Positions 9,079 to 18,112 of a DNA stretch of 64,000 nucleotides are shown piece after piece. Source of the DNA: JBGSKV01 sp041740975. GTDB taxonomy: Bacteria; Bdellovibrionota_B; Oligoflexia; Oligoflexales; JALZUQ01. Each line of letters starts with the position of its first letter. Position 1 is the first letter of the stretch. Below the pieces are notes generated by a model that saw nothing but the letters and a program-made list of their open reading frames with translations, was not told where the DNA came from and did not search any database. The stretch spans positions 91,333 to 155,332 of the forward strand of contig JBGSKV010000117.1 of NCBI GenBank assembly GCA_041740975.1, read 5' to 3'. Position numbers and translations under genes: made by a program.

Positions 9079-9215
9079 TTCTTAGGACGTTCCTTTGCTG
9101 CTTTGAAAGGAATAGCGGGCCGATAGTCCAGTTCATTGCTCTGAGGCAGCGTTTTGAGGCCGCAAGCAGTGGACAAGACGGCGAGTATCACAATGTTTAA
9201 GAAGAGTGCATTCAC
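9075..9215 (-). CDS. small LptM-like lipoprotein (46 aa)
   Basis: A 46-residue reading frame starting at GTG (9215), preceded by GAGGGG, sits 14 bases after the stop of the barrel gene and overlaps dapB by ATGA. The leader (VNALFLNIVILAVLSTAC) ends in a perfect lipobox and is followed by Gly-Leu-Lys. The Cys-Gly-Leu-Lys start plus a short charged, Pro-containing tail resembles LptM (YifL), which in Escherichia coli sits beside dapF and assists the LPS translocon LptD. Placement next to another diaminopimelate gene supports the analogy. The lipoprotein call is good; LptM function is an inference. Confidence 0.7.
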   Translation of the reverse strand: MNALFLNIVILAVLSTACGLKTLPQSNELDYRPAIPFKAAKERPKK

Positions 9216-9229
9216 GAAACTGAGACCCC

Positions 9230-10735
9230 TCAGAATTCAAAGGTCAAATAAGACTGAATCAAATATCGGTTCACTTTATCTTCGCCTGGCATTCCGCGCC
9301 ATGCGTCGCCTCCAACAGCGAATGCGCCATTGAGGCCTAATTTCGCGTGTCTGTTGATGGCATATTCATATTTCAGGTCAAGTTCATAACCAAGGTCTTT
9401 TCCACCGTAGCCAATAGTTCTGGTGGTAACAGCGGATTTTAGGTTTGCTGGCATGCCTTCATTGAGAAATGCGGTAAGGATTTTGGCTTCGAAATTGCCC
9501 CAGCTCGTATTTTCGAAGCGGTAACCGAGGCCAAAAATCTTTGCGTTCATAACATAATCGGGATTATAAACTCCGTCGATGGCCAAGCCGTCGACTTCTT
9601 CTGGCTCGTCAAAAAGAATGAGTGCTGGTTTGAAATTCCGGTGAAAATTAAACGCTTTCGCGTCTGTAGGGCGTTTTGTCGTATCTTTCTCATAACCGTC
9701 GGCATCACCTGGGGCATAAGCATAATCAGCAAAGAGTACATGACGACTAAAATTACCTTCGTGAAATTCTTCGGGACCTTTGAGTTCTCCACTGCGATTA
9801 AACTCATACTCGAGCTTACCTGCTGCAGCAATCCCACCCATATTGTTCTTCTTCAATTGGCCGCCACTGGTGAGTGGAGCGTATCCGCCGAGGCGTTTCA
9901 TAAGTGGGTTTTCAGAATCACCGATCCTAAAAATAAATTCATTGTCCCATTTGAATGGACCAACGTTAAGGTTGGTGTACAAGTCTATGATTTTAAGACT
10001 AGTGTCGAAATGATTTTCAGTAATATAAGCAAAATATAGGCCGATTTGCTTGGTTACAGAGGCGCCCTGGTTAGCTTTCCGATCGTCGTACATAATGCTG
10101 AGGAAAAGTTGGTCGAGATCATCTCCGCGGACGGTCGCGCCTCGGCGAGTCACTTTAGTGAGGGGCGAGGTCGCCAGATTGGATTCTTGAAGTTTATCGA
10201 AGCCGAACGAAAACCCCAAAGTCTGAAACTTTTGAATGTTAACATCACAACTGACACCATCAAATATGGATTGGTCCGTTTCGAAAGGATCCGTACCTGA
10301 GTCTAGGAAAATCCCCATACCCCAATCACGTCCCCGGCGACCGGCTTCTAAAATGCAGTAATCAAAGGCGTAGCGAACGTAAACTTTGGTAATCTCAGGA
10401 GTAAACGGTCTATATTGTGGAAATAAAGGATCTTGTGTTTCCGTGCCCGCAGCAGTCTCTGCGCCGATAGCTTCGTCACCGACATACGCGCGACGCAAAT
10501 CATCCATTAAGCGCAACTCAAGAAGGACGTTAGCCTTTTCATGCAACCGACCATCCAATGTGAAACGAAAGCTATGTTCAAAAGCTTGATGACGCTCTGC
10601 GTCTTCGTCAAAGGTAGGATCTGGTCGAATTTCACCACGAATCCCGTAATATCCATTCGCATCCAAAAACAACGCTGATGCAGGTCCAGCAAATCCAAAA
10701 CTCATTAGCAAAATAAAGAGCGCCGAAGATCGCAT
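9230..10735 (-). CDS. probable outer-membrane beta-barrel protein
   Basis: A protein of 501 residues. The start at 10735 is chosen over the open frame extending to 10900 because AAGGAAAG precedes it and a signal peptide begins there (MRSSALFILLMSFGFAGPASA). The mature protein is rich in alternating aromatic and polar strands, ends with Phe (YLIQSYLTFEF) as barrels recognised by BamA do, and contains repeated 'LGYRFENTSW', 'KYEYAINRHAKLG'-type strand pairs. The porin or adhesin role is unknown. It lies between ymdB and the small lipoprotein gene in one operon, 35 and 14 bases away. Confidence 0.75.
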   Translation of the reverse strand: MRSSALFILLMSFGFAGPASALFLDANGYYGIRGEIRPDPTFDEDAERHQAFEHSFRFTLDGRLHEKANVLLELRLMDDLRRAYVGDEAIGAETAAGTETQDPLFPQYRPFTPEITKVYVRYAFDYCILEAGRRGRDWGMGIFLDSGTDPFETDQSIFDGVSCDVNIQKFQTLGFSFGFDKLQESNLATSPLTKVTRRGATVRGDDLDQLFLSIMYDDRKANQGASVTKQIGLYFAYITENHFDTSLKIIDLYTNLNVGPFKWDNEFIFRIGDSENPLMKRLGGYAPLTSGGQLKKNNMGGIAAAGKLEYEFNRSGELKGPEEFHEGNFSRHVLFADYAYAPGDADGYEKDTTKRPTDAKAFNFHRNFKPALILFDEPEEVDGLAIDGVYNPDYVMNAKIFGLGYRFENTSWGNFEAKILTAFLNEGMPANLKSAVTTRTIGYGGKDLGYELDLKYEYAINRHAKLGLNGAFAVGGDAWRGMPGEDKVNRYLIQSYLTFEF

Positions 10736-10770
10736 GTAACTTTCCTTATAATTGACTGGGGTCTTGTGTC

Positions 10771-11613
10771 TTACTCTGGAAGACCCTGTGTACGGGCAAT
10801 AGACTCGAGATTGCCTGATTGAAGGCGCCATTGCAAACGCTCTATTTTTTGGCAATTTCCAGTCTGTTCGTCTACGTGTGCGACGATAGCACACAACCAA
10901 GGATCTTGCGTAGCGGGTTCAAAGTTTTTCTTGTCTTTGTGCAGTAAGCGGTTGATGGCGGCGTCTTTGCGGATTCCGATCACGGAATCGTAGCCCCCGG
11001 TCATTCCAACATCAGTCACGAAACCAGTTTGGCTGCCTATTATTCGCTCATCAGCACAGGGAACATGGGAATGCGTCCCATAAACCATCGACGCTCGACC
11101 CAAACAATAATGCCCCATGGCCTGCTTTTCGCTGGTCGCTTCGGCATGGAAATCAACGAATCGAACCTTCACAGATGGAGGGATGACGTCGAGTATTTTA
11201 TCGAGATACTGAAATGCTGGGCGATTGTCCGGATGCATGAAGGCATTGCCAAGTAAGTTAATCACCGCATAACGACCCTTGTCATTGGGAAGTTCGAGGA
11301 TTTTGTAACCGACTTCAATATTATCGACATTCCACGCGTTCGCAGGAATGACGAGCCGCTTTGCATCTTTTGAAAACGAGTACACTTCTTTTTTGTCATG
11401 CCAGTGGTTGCCAAGCGTCACGCAATCAATGCCAAGTTTGTCGATAAAAAATTTGTAAACTTTTTCGGAGATTCCAAAACCTCCGGCCGAGTTTTCACCA
11501 TTTATAATGACTACGTCTGGTTGATGTCTTTCACGTAACTCAGGAAGGGCTTGCTCCAACGCCATACGGCCTGGCTTACCCATGATGTCGCCGCAAATGA
11601 GCGCACGAATCAC
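10771..11613 (-). CDS. ymdB: YmdB-family metallophosphoesterase
   Basis: A protein of 280 residues matching the TIGR00282/YmdB family length. In Bacillus YmdB hydrolyses 2',3'-cyclic nucleotides and is encoded after rny, as here. Metal-binding motifs are visible: GDIMGKPGR (Asp9), INGENSAGG, TLGNHWHD, DFHAEATSEKQAMG and YGTHSHVPCAD. The start overlaps the rny stop by four bases (ATGA), so translation is coupled. The N of the usual NGEN and the paired histidines are intact, so it should be active. Confidence 0.93.
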   Translation of the reverse strand: MIRALICGDIMGKPGRMALEQALPELRERHQPDVVIINGENSAGGFGISEKVYKFFIDKLGIDCVTLGNHWHDKKEVYSFSKDAKRLVIPANAWNVDNIEVGYKILELPNDKGRYAVINLLGNAFMHPDNRPAFQYLDKILDVIPPSVKVRFVDFHAEATSEKQAMGHYCLGRASMVYGTHSHVPCADERIIGSQTGFVTDVGMTGGYDSVIGIRKDAAINRLLHKDKKNFEPATQDPWLCAIVAHVDEQTGNCQKIERLQWRLQSGNLESIARTQGLPE

Positions 11614-13178
11614 TTCGCAAATTCCACGGCTTGACTCTCTCGAACCACAGTTACGCGAACTTGGCCTGGGAACGTAAGTTCTGCCCTTAGCTTCGCGGCA
11701 ATATCATTGGAAAGATCACCGACTTCAGAATCACTTATCCCAGTAGGCTGGACTAAAGCGCGAACTTCGCGTCCAGCTTGCAAAACGAAAGCGTTTTCAA
11801 TGCCAGGGAAATCTTTGATGAGTTTCTCCATATTATCGAGGCGCTGAATGTAACCTTCGAGAAGTTCTTTTCGCGCTCCCGGACGATTCGTGGATAGTAA
11901 ATTTGCGGCGTGGACAACAACTGCATAGGGAGAGCCGTGTGTTAAATCATCAGCGTGATGCAAGCGAATGGCTTGTACGACATCAGTGTGTTCGCCGTAT
12001 TTTTCACAAAGATTAGCGCCTATGTCAGAATGATGACCTTCCGTTTCTTGATCCACAGCTTTGCCGATATCATGAAGGAGACCAGCGCGTTTTGCGCGTT
12101 TTATATTGATTCCCATTTCGGCTGCCATAATTTGACAAATGTTGGCGACCTCCATGCTGTGTTGCAGCACGGATTGCTGACCACAGGTTCGGTAACGCAA
12201 ACGACCCAAATACTTGATGAGGTCCGGATGTAAATCCGTAATACCAACGTCGAATGCGGCTTGCTCGCCTTGGTCGGACATGATGGTGTCGAATTCTTCG
12301 ACGACTCGTTTCGCGGTTTCTTCAATTCGGGCGGGATGAATTCGTCCGTCCGCAATCAAACGTTCCAAAGTTATTTTAGCTACTTCTCTACGGATAGGAT
12401 TAAAGCAGGAAACGATAACAGCTTCGGGTGTATCATCAATTATAAGATCAACACCTGTAGCTTGTTCAATAGCTCGAATGTTTCGACCTTCTCGCCCGAT
12501 GATTCGACCCTTCATTTCGTCAGAAGGAATGCTCACCACAGTAACAGTTGAATCATTGACATATTCGCCTGTAAGACGTTGAACAGCAGAACTCAAAATC
12601 GCTCTACTGCGCTGGTCTGCTTCGCGCTTTGTATCTTCTTCAATTTGTCGAATTTTTTCAGCCGCGACTTTGCGAGCTTCAGATTCCATCGATTTAATAA
12701 GTTCATGCTTCGCGTCTTCCGGAGTCATGCCAGATATTTTTTGCAAAGTTTGGCGGGCTTGCTCAAGAGTGCCTTCACACTCGACGTTTAAGTGCTTAAA
12801 ACGCTGTTCTTCCTTGCGAAGATTTTCATTGAGTTCTTCAAGTTTTTTCTCTCGATCGTCGAGAATCACTAGCTTTTTATCAAGAGACTGCTCGCGCTGA
12901 CGAATTTTATTTTCTAACTTGGCAACCTCTTGGCGGCGTACTTTGGCTTCATCTTCGAAAAGCTGGCGACGTTTCCGGCCTTCTTCTTTAACTTCACGTT
13001 TAGAATTTTGAATGAGGCGCTCAGCGTTAGCGCGGGCTTCCGCCAAAACTTTTTGCGCATCCGCTTCCGCTTGAGCGATCGTTTGTCTTAATCTTTTTTT
13101 ATGTGCGGCAAAGCCTAAAAGGGCAAATAAAAGAAATGCCGCTACAACGAGTAGTAGCGTCGCAACTATATTTTCCAA
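11610..13178 (-). CDS. rny: ribonuclease Y
   Basis: A protein of 522 residues, typical for RNase Y, an endoribonuclease that starts mRNA decay at the inner membrane face. Domains in order: an N-terminal transmembrane helix (about 5-22); a long coiled coil rich in Glu, Lys and Arg (about 30-200); a KH domain with IPSDEMKGRIIGREGRN; and an HD domain with 'RAGLLHDIGKA' metal ligands. It is first in an operon with ymdB, a barrel, a small lipoprotein and dapB. Its presence in a Gram-negative is notable but known in Bdellovibrio relatives. Confidence 0.96.
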   Translation of the reverse strand: MENIVATLLLVVAAFLLFALLGFAAHKKRLRQTIAQAEADAQKVLAEARANAERLIQNSKREVKEEGRKRRQLFEDEAKVRRQEVAKLENKIRQREQSLDKKLVILDDREKKLEELNENLRKEEQRFKHLNVECEGTLEQARQTLQKISGMTPEDAKHELIKSMESEARKVAAEKIRQIEEDTKREADQRSRAILSSAVQRLTGEYVNDSTVTVVSIPSDEMKGRIIGREGRNIRAIEQATGVDLIIDDTPEAVIVSCFNPIRREVAKITLERLIADGRIHPARIEETAKRVVEEFDTIMSDQGEQAAFDVGITDLHPDLIKYLGRLRYRTCGQQSVLQHSMEVANICQIMAAEMGINIKRAKRAGLLHDIGKAVDQETEGHHSDIGANLCEKYGEHTDVVQAIRLHHADDLTHGSPYAVVVHAANLLSTNRPGARKELLEGYIQRLDNMEKLIKDFPGIENAFVLQAGREVRALVQPTGISDSEVGDLSNDIAAKLRAELTFPGQVRVTVVRESQAVEFAK

Positions 13179-13316
13179 AATTTTCTATCTCCGTATAAAT
13201 GGGGTCGACCCTCAATATTGGTACGTCTGACGATAAATTGTTAAAAGCTCAACAAGAACCAACAATTATAGCAGGACTTGTCAGGAGTTAAAAGACGAAG
13301 GCGGGGGTAATGCCAA

Positions 13317-13352
13317 AAAGAAAAAAAAGACGCGCCACCGAAGTGGAGCGTC
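13317..13352 (-). terminator. rho-independent terminator after pal
   Basis: On the minus strand GACGCTCCAC-TTCG-GTGGCGCGTC forms a 10-base stem with one T/C mismatch and a stable UUCG tetraloop, followed by eight Ts. It lies 28 bases after the pal stop and insulates the rny operon from pal. Confidence 0.92.
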
Positions 13353-13379
13353 ATCGCTTAAATCAAATATTTGATTGTT

Positions 13380-13901
13380 TTATTGGGAGGTTACTACGAA
13401 TTCAGCGCGACGGTTCCGTACCCATGACTCTTCACCATGTCCGTCAACAACAGGTTTTTCTTCCCCGTAGCTGATAGTTTGTACACGACCAGTATCGAGG
13501 CCCAAATTCGTGAGATATTCTTGTACAGCGTGGGCACGGCGTAATCCGAGAGCCAAATTGTATTCGTTAGATCCGCGCTCATCACAGTGGCCTTCAACTT
13601 GCACAACCGCGTTTTTGTTCGCTTGCAGGTATTCGGCAAGTTTATTGAGACGTTCTTGAGCCTTTGAGCTTAACGAATAGTCATCGAAGCCAAAGTAAAT
13701 GGTTTCTGGAGTGTATCCGGAGCCTGATCCAGCACCACCAGCACTATCTGCCAATCCGCCAGCACCAGCACCACTTCCATCCAATGCATCCCCGCCGTCT
13801 AGCGATGGAGGCGCTACGGGCTCAACGGGTTCAGGGTTATTGCTGCAGCTTGATAAAATCAAAATGGCTGCAATGAAACCTAACTTCACATGCATAAACA
13901 T
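13380..13901 (-). CDS. pal: peptidoglycan-associated lipoprotein Pal
   Basis: A protein of 173 residues. The leader ends in lipobox Leu-Ser-Ser-Cys19, with a Pro/Gly/Ala-rich linker (about 20-65) and an OmpA-like domain (about 66-173) carrying the peptidoglycan-binding signature NxxLGLRRAxAVxxYL and the 'RNRRAEFVV' end. It tethers the outer membrane to peptidoglycan and normally works with TolAB-TolQR, which are not in this window. GGAGG lies 8 bases before the ATG. It is flanked downstream by a strong terminator, and 13902-14119 upstream shows no gene. Confidence 0.96.
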   Translation of the reverse strand: MFMHVKLGFIAAILILSSCSNNPEPVEPVAPPSLDGGDALDGSGAGAGGLADSAGGAGSGSGYTPETIYFGFDDYSLSSKAQERLNKLAEYLQANKNAVVQVEGHCDERGSNEYNLALGLRRAHAVQEYLTNLGLDTGRVQTISYGEEKPVVDGHGEESWVRNRRAEFVVTSQ

Positions 13902-14119
13902 GGTTCTAGCCTCCCTAAATTCAGAACTTCTATTTCATGTTTTCATATTATGCTGATCCTGACAAGCAGATAAGCAGGTCTATTCATTAAAAAGATCCAA
14001 ACTTTTTAGCGGGAAGCAGAATTTTAAATTTAGTTTTTTCAGTTAATGAATTGCCCAACATTGGATGACAATGCCAATGCCTCTCGAGATTCTTCACTTC
14101 AAGTACAGAATGAAGATCT

Positions 14120-15571
14120 TTAATTTCTACTTAAAATGTGATTTTTGAGTTTATGTTGAACACCGGAAAAGCTTCCGCTGCTCATGAAGATGATGGCGTC
14201 ACCTTTTTTGAGGTGCTTGCAAGCATAGTCGAGAAGGTCTTCATTCGAAGCAAACGCTTGGGCATTGGCACCTACAGCATCACAGAGCTTTTTTGTATCC
14301 ATTCTATTTTCGGGAAGGATGCGAGAGTCCTGCGGGCACTCACCAATCCATACTTGGTCAGCAACCCCCAAAGAATCTGCAAATTTTTTCATAAAAATGC
14401 TGCGACGGGCCGTGGCGTTTCTCGGTTCGAAAGCCACAACGAGCCTTCGCTCTGGATGACTGAGTCGATAACTTTGCAATACCTTTTGTACGGCTGTCGG
14501 ATGATGAGCAAAATCCTCGTACACGGTGATCCCATTTTTATCAGCGAGTTTATCGAGTCGCCTGGCCACACCGCGAAAACGCGCGATGATCCCTACTAAA
14601 GTTTCGGAATCGATCGACGGGATCTCTTCGTCTCTTATTAAGCAGTCAAGGAGTGCAATGACTTGCGTGAAATTAGCGAGGTTATGCCCGCCTTCCATCA
14701 TAGTGGAGAAGCGAAAATTTCCGAGATTTGGGGTTTGAACGTCTGCCCACCACTGCTCTTCGGTGTGCCCAAAGTGCGTTAAAGAAACATCCCCTTTCTG
14801 GGATGTGTCCGTTGCGACTCTCGTCACTCTGTCCAGCATATTAAGGGATTTTAGAAGCTTGAAAATACCTTCATCGCTAACGTTAGCGATAATATTTTTC
14901 GGAGATTTTACGAGCGCGATCAACTTGGTAAACTGACGCTCAATCGCTTCGAGGTTTTCAAAAATATCAGCATGATCGAACTCCAGATTGTTCAAGATGA
15001 GATATTTTGGACAGTAATGCAGAAATTTGGAATCCTTATCAAAAAAAGCGGTGTCATACTCATCACCTTCGATGACAAAGAAACCATTTTGTTGGCTTTT
15101 TCCAAGGCTGAAACTTCGCGGCAAATCTTTCGGTGATCCGCCAATAAGGTAGCCGGGATTGTGTCCCAATTCTTTTAGTAAAAAAGCAGTCATAGTAGAC
15201 GTGGTGGTTTTTCCGTGTGTTCCCGCGACTACGAGAGAACATGAATTTCTAAGAAAAGCTTCCCCCATAAGGGCAGGAAAGCTCGTAAACGGAATAGCGT
15301 CCAGCGCCGCTTTTTCGATTTCGGGATGGCCTTTCGAAAGTACGTTAGCCACAACTACACAGTCTGGCTTTATTTTATCGACATTAGAAGGGCTGTACGG
15401 AGTCATGACTGGGATTTTCAAGTCATCCAACATTGTCGACATGGGTGGGTAAATACCAGCGTCACTTCCTGATACATCAAAGCCGGCTTCTTGGCACAGC
15501 CCCGCGACGGCAGCCATGCCAGTGCCGCCTATTCCCATAAAGTAGATGCGAGAGCCTGGTTTTAAGTTCAT
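14120..15571 (-). CDS. mpl: UDP-N-acetylmuramate:tripeptide ligase Mpl
   Basis: A protein of 483 residues when started at the ATG at 15571, which overlaps the ldcA stop (ATGA); the longer frame to 15649 has no ligase homology in its first 26 residues. It ligates recycled L-Ala-D-Glu-meso-DAP peptide to UDP-MurNAc in the cytoplasm. Mur-ligase motifs seen: N-terminal FMGIGGTGM, the ATP-binding loop AGTHGKTTT, 'LNNLEFDHADIF', and 'FAHHPTAV'. Pairing with ldcA makes a murein-recycling operon. Confidence 0.94.
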   Translation of the reverse strand: MNLKPGSRIYFMGIGGTGMAAVAGLCQEAGFDVSGSDAGIYPPMSTMLDDLKIPVMTPYSPSNVDKIKPDCVVVANVLSKGHPEIEKAALDAIPFTSFPALMGEAFLRNSCSLVVAGTHGKTTTSTMTAFLLKELGHNPGYLIGGSPKDLPRSFSLGKSQQNGFFVIEGDEYDTAFFDKDSKFLHYCPKYLILNNLEFDHADIFENLEAIERQFTKLIALVKSPKNIIANVSDEGIFKLLKSLNMLDRVTRVATDTSQKGDVSLTHFGHTEEQWWADVQTPNLGNFRFSTMMEGGHNLANFTQVIALLDCLIRDEEIPSIDSETLVGIIARFRGVARRLDKLADKNGITVYEDFAHHPTAVQKVLQSYRLSHPERRLVVAFEPRNATARRSIFMKKFADSLGVADQVWIGECPQDSRILPENRMDTKKLCDAVGANAQAFASNEDLLDYACKHLKKGDAIIFMSSGSFSGVQHKLKNHILSRN

Positions 15572-16449
15572 CGTATCGTCCACCCTAACTTTCCGTTCAA
15601 ATCCAAAATCGCTTCCGCACCTATGCCAAAAGGCATGTTTGGGCTGCAATGCCCAAAACTTTCTGTACTGTAAATGGGAACACCACTAACCAAATGCATT
15701 TGCTTGGCAAGTCGCAACTTAGTTTCCGTATACTCGTTTGGCTCGCAAAAATCTGTCAAACGCCCAAGCACGACGGCTTTGAATCCTGTGGCGATGCCCG
15801 CTTGATGCCACTGATTCCAAAAGCGAAGAAGGCGTGCGGGATGTTCATTAATATCTTCTAGTAATAAAATGTTTTCTTTAGGTGTGAGTTTGAAATAGGG
15901 CGTCGCTATTAAGTTGGTGAGCACCGAGAAACAACCTCCTACCATACGTCCCACGAGGTTCTGATTTTGTCCCGCAAGCAATGTCAGAGATAAGCATTCG
16001 GACCAAGGATGATTTTTTCCCAGAAATCCAAGAAGCATATCGATATCTTCTTTGTGATGACCCCACAACGTCGAGCCTGGCATGGGAGCGTGAAGGCCTT
16101 GCCATCCTAGCTGCAAATAAACTGCATTTTGAAGTGCCGTAATATCTGAGAAGCCAATAATAGTTTTCGGTCTCACTTTTTTCAGAGAATGCCAATCAAG
16201 AAAAGGCAATAAATCACTAACACCATAGCCCCCGCGAGCGGCGAGGATATAGTCTACTGAGCCATTCAACGCAGAAAGCAGTTGTGCAAGGCGTGCATCT
16301 CGACTGGCGCTCGTGTATGGCCAGGACGACTCGACTTTGAGTGGTTCGTAAATGGCCTCAAAGCCGGCTTCAGAAAGCTGGTTAATGTTTTTGAGAAGGC
16401 TAGCAGAGTGAGCCGATCCTGCTGGTTCTATGAGCTGAATGGATTTCAA
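15568..16449 (-). CDS. ldcA: LD-carboxypeptidase (murein tetrapeptide)
   Basis: A protein of 293 residues of the LdcA/MccF serine peptidase family (S66). It removes the terminal D-Ala from recycled murein tetrapeptides, giving the tripeptide that Mpl reuses. The nucleophile motif is 'IIGFSDITAL' (Ser in GFSD), preceded by 'ARGGYG' ; the partner Glu lies in 'LLLEDINE' and the His in 'SFGHCSPN'. It is the first gene of the ldcA-mpl pair, with four-base overlap. Confidence 0.93.
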   Translation of the reverse strand: MKSIQLIEPAGSAHSASLLKNINQLSEAGFEAIYEPLKVESSWPYTSASRDARLAQLLSALNGSVDYILAARGGYGVSDLLPFLDWHSLKKVRPKTIIGFSDITALQNAVYLQLGWQGLHAPMPGSTLWGHHKEDIDMLLGFLGKNHPWSECLSLTLLAGQNQNLVGRMVGGCFSVLTNLIATPYFKLTPKENILLLEDINEHPARLLRFWNQWHQAGIATGFKAVVLGRLTDFCEPNEYTETKLRLAKQMHLVSGVPIYSTESFGHCSPNMPFGIGAEAILDLNGKLGWTIR

Positions 16450-16568
16450 TTAAAATGCCTCGGGGAAATTTTGAGAAGATCCTCACGGCACTATGTGCCT
16501 CAGGATATAATCCTTTGGTTCTCTAGGGAAAATTATAGCGTATGGGATGGGGGTTTTACAAAGAAAAG

Positions 16569-16600
16569 AAAATACGGGGAAGAGGTCTCCCCCGTATTTT
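16569..16600 (-). terminator. rho-independent hairpin after the LysM lipoprotein gene
   Basis: An 11-base perfect stem, AAAATACGGGG / CCCCGTATTTT with a 10-base loop, begins 9 bases beyond the LysM gene stop. On the minus strand the right arm and next bases give TTTTCTTTTCTTT. It could also slow transcription on the plus strand. Confidence 0.85.
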
Positions 16601-16608
16601 AATTAAGA

Positions 16609-17709
16609 CTAGTGACTCGTCGAGTCACTGTTTTCGGTAGGTGCGTCCGTCGTCTGTTCAGTCGGAGACTGTTCCATCGGTTGGTCGGCTGTTTCTTCTG
16701 TAGGCTGCTCTGGAGTAGATTCTACAGTTTGAGCTGCAGGCTCGGTTGTTTCTGCAGGTTTTTGAGTAGCGAGCTGTTCATTGTAGCCAATCTTCTGTCC
16801 AACCCAAATCACGTCTGGATTAGGAACGGCTTCTTTGTTTCGCTCGGCGAGTTCACGCCACTTGTTGGCATCACCGTAGACGCGCATAGCAAGTTCGCTA
16901 AGTGTGTCACCGGCTTGGACTTCAACATGTGGACCGTCTGGTGTGATCATTTTCGGGAGTGGGCCTTGCGAGCGTCCTTTGGTAGGGGCTGACGCAGTAG
17001 ACACGCCTGAGTAGAAGATCTTGTTACCAGGGAAGATGAGATGTGGGTTCGATAAGCTGTTTTGTTCAGCAAGCTTCGGCCATGTGCGGTAGCTACCAGT
17101 TGTGCGTTGAGCGATCTGGCTCAAAGTGTCACCTGCTTGTACGACATAGAATTCGCCTGACTGATTTGACGATGAAGCCATTCCACCCGCGCTGCCCTCA
17201 GAGGCGGCCGGGGAGGCTGAGCTTTCATCATCTAGGCTTACGTATCCGTCCGAGTCAGCTTCCGTTGCCGCAACGCTTTCACTAGCTGTTGGGTACGTAG
17301 CTATCGGTGTCCGGCGACCACTATCGCCTGGGGTTGGTGCTGCACCCAAAGAATCTTCGCCTTCGTTAATGTTAGCGAGCATCTCTTTGAGCTCATCGTC
17401 TGTTGCGTCTTCTTCGCTGACTGCTGAGTCTGAAGTTACGGCGTCTTCTGCGTCAGAGATTGAGTCACCCATATCTGCAACTTCGGCAGAGGCAGGAACA
17501 TCTTCTCCATCCACAACTTCGTACTCTTCAGAATTTACTGACTTCGGATCAACTTGGTTCCCGTTCTCATCAACGTAAACATATTCGTAGTCTTCGCCAA
17601 CTTGCTCAGCTACTTCATTGTCACTTGATGATGTACAGGCCATTGAACCGAACATCATTGCAGCAGCTAGCAACATTCCTATTGGATTGTTTTTGCTACT
17701 GATAAACAT
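16609..17709 (-). CDS. lipoprotein with two LysM domains
   Basis: A protein of 366 residues. The leader ends at Ser-Met-Ala-Cys25 (lipobox). Residues about 26-180 are an acidic, low-complexity Asp/Glu/Ser/Ala linker. LysM 1 is at about 188-235 ('YVVQAGDTLSQIAQRTTGS') and LysM 2 at about 262-310 ('VEVQAGDTLSELAMRVYGD'); both bind peptidoglycan glycan chains. The C-terminal tail is rich in Thr, Glu, Pro and Gln. SD GAGGAG lies 6 bases before ATG. A 19-base near-perfect palindrome (16611-16629) covers the last codons and the stop. The likely role is a murein-bound surface tether; no enzyme domain is visible. Confidence 0.9.
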   Translation of the reverse strand: MFISSKNNPIGMLLAAAMMFGSMACTSSSDNEVAEQVGEDYEYVYVDENGNQVDPKSVNSEEYEVVDGEDVPASAEVADMGDSISDAEDAVTSDSAVSEEDATDDELKEMLANINEGEDSLGAAPTPGDSGRRTPIATYPTASESVAATEADSDGYVSLDDESSASPAASEGSAGGMASSSNQSGEFYVVQAGDTLSQIAQRTTGSYRTWPKLAEQNSLSNPHLIFPGNKIFYSGVSTASAPTKGRSQGPLPKMITPDGPHVEVQAGDTLSELAMRVYGDANKWRELAERNKEAVPNPDVIWVGQKIGYNEQLATQKPAETTEPAAQTVESTPEQPTEETADQPMEQSPTEQTTDAPTENSDSTSH

Positions 17710-17900
17710 TTATAACTCCTCGATAAAAAATCACGTTTTAGAAAATTAAGTAGTTTTTGGAATACTGTTTTGGAGACGTTATTCCGGACTAAAGACACTA
17801 GACACTATGGGACGTATTTGTTTGATGAGCTTTCGGATGAAACGGAAATGACTTTAGTGATACTGACTAAAATTTAGGCGTTTTTGGTCTTTAAATCTTT

Positions 17901-17971
17901 GTGACTAGGTAACCTCAACCTAGTCATTGTCAGTTAAGACTTTCAGTGACTAGTCACAGCGGGGTGACTAG
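17901..17971. promoter_or_regulatory. cluster of GTGACTAG boxes in a 403-base divergent region
   Basis: The region 17710-18112 between the divergent LysM and phospholipase-D-like genes has no gene. It contains GTGACTAG at 17901-17908, its reverse form CTAGTCA at 17920-17926, the perfect 12-base palindrome GTGACTAGTCAC at 17946-17957, and GTGACTAG at 17964-17971: five half-sites in 71 bases. Weaker relatives (GACTAA, TAGTCA) occur at about 17867 and 18077. This looks like an operator array for one or both flanking genes; the regulator is unknown. Confidence 0.5.
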
Positions 17972-18112
17972 GCAGAAACGAATATATTTTTTCTAAGCGT
18001 GTATAGACAACATTCTTAACGCAACATTAACTTTTAAAATCGTGACAACTTGGCAGGGCTACGTTACGCTATTTTTAGTCATCCATTGGCAATTTAATAA
18101 GGACTTAGCGAA

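Noticed and set aside
9547..9837. Alternative frame inside the barrel gene
   Set aside because: It lies wholly within the barrel gene in another frame and has no ribosome site or recognisable motif.
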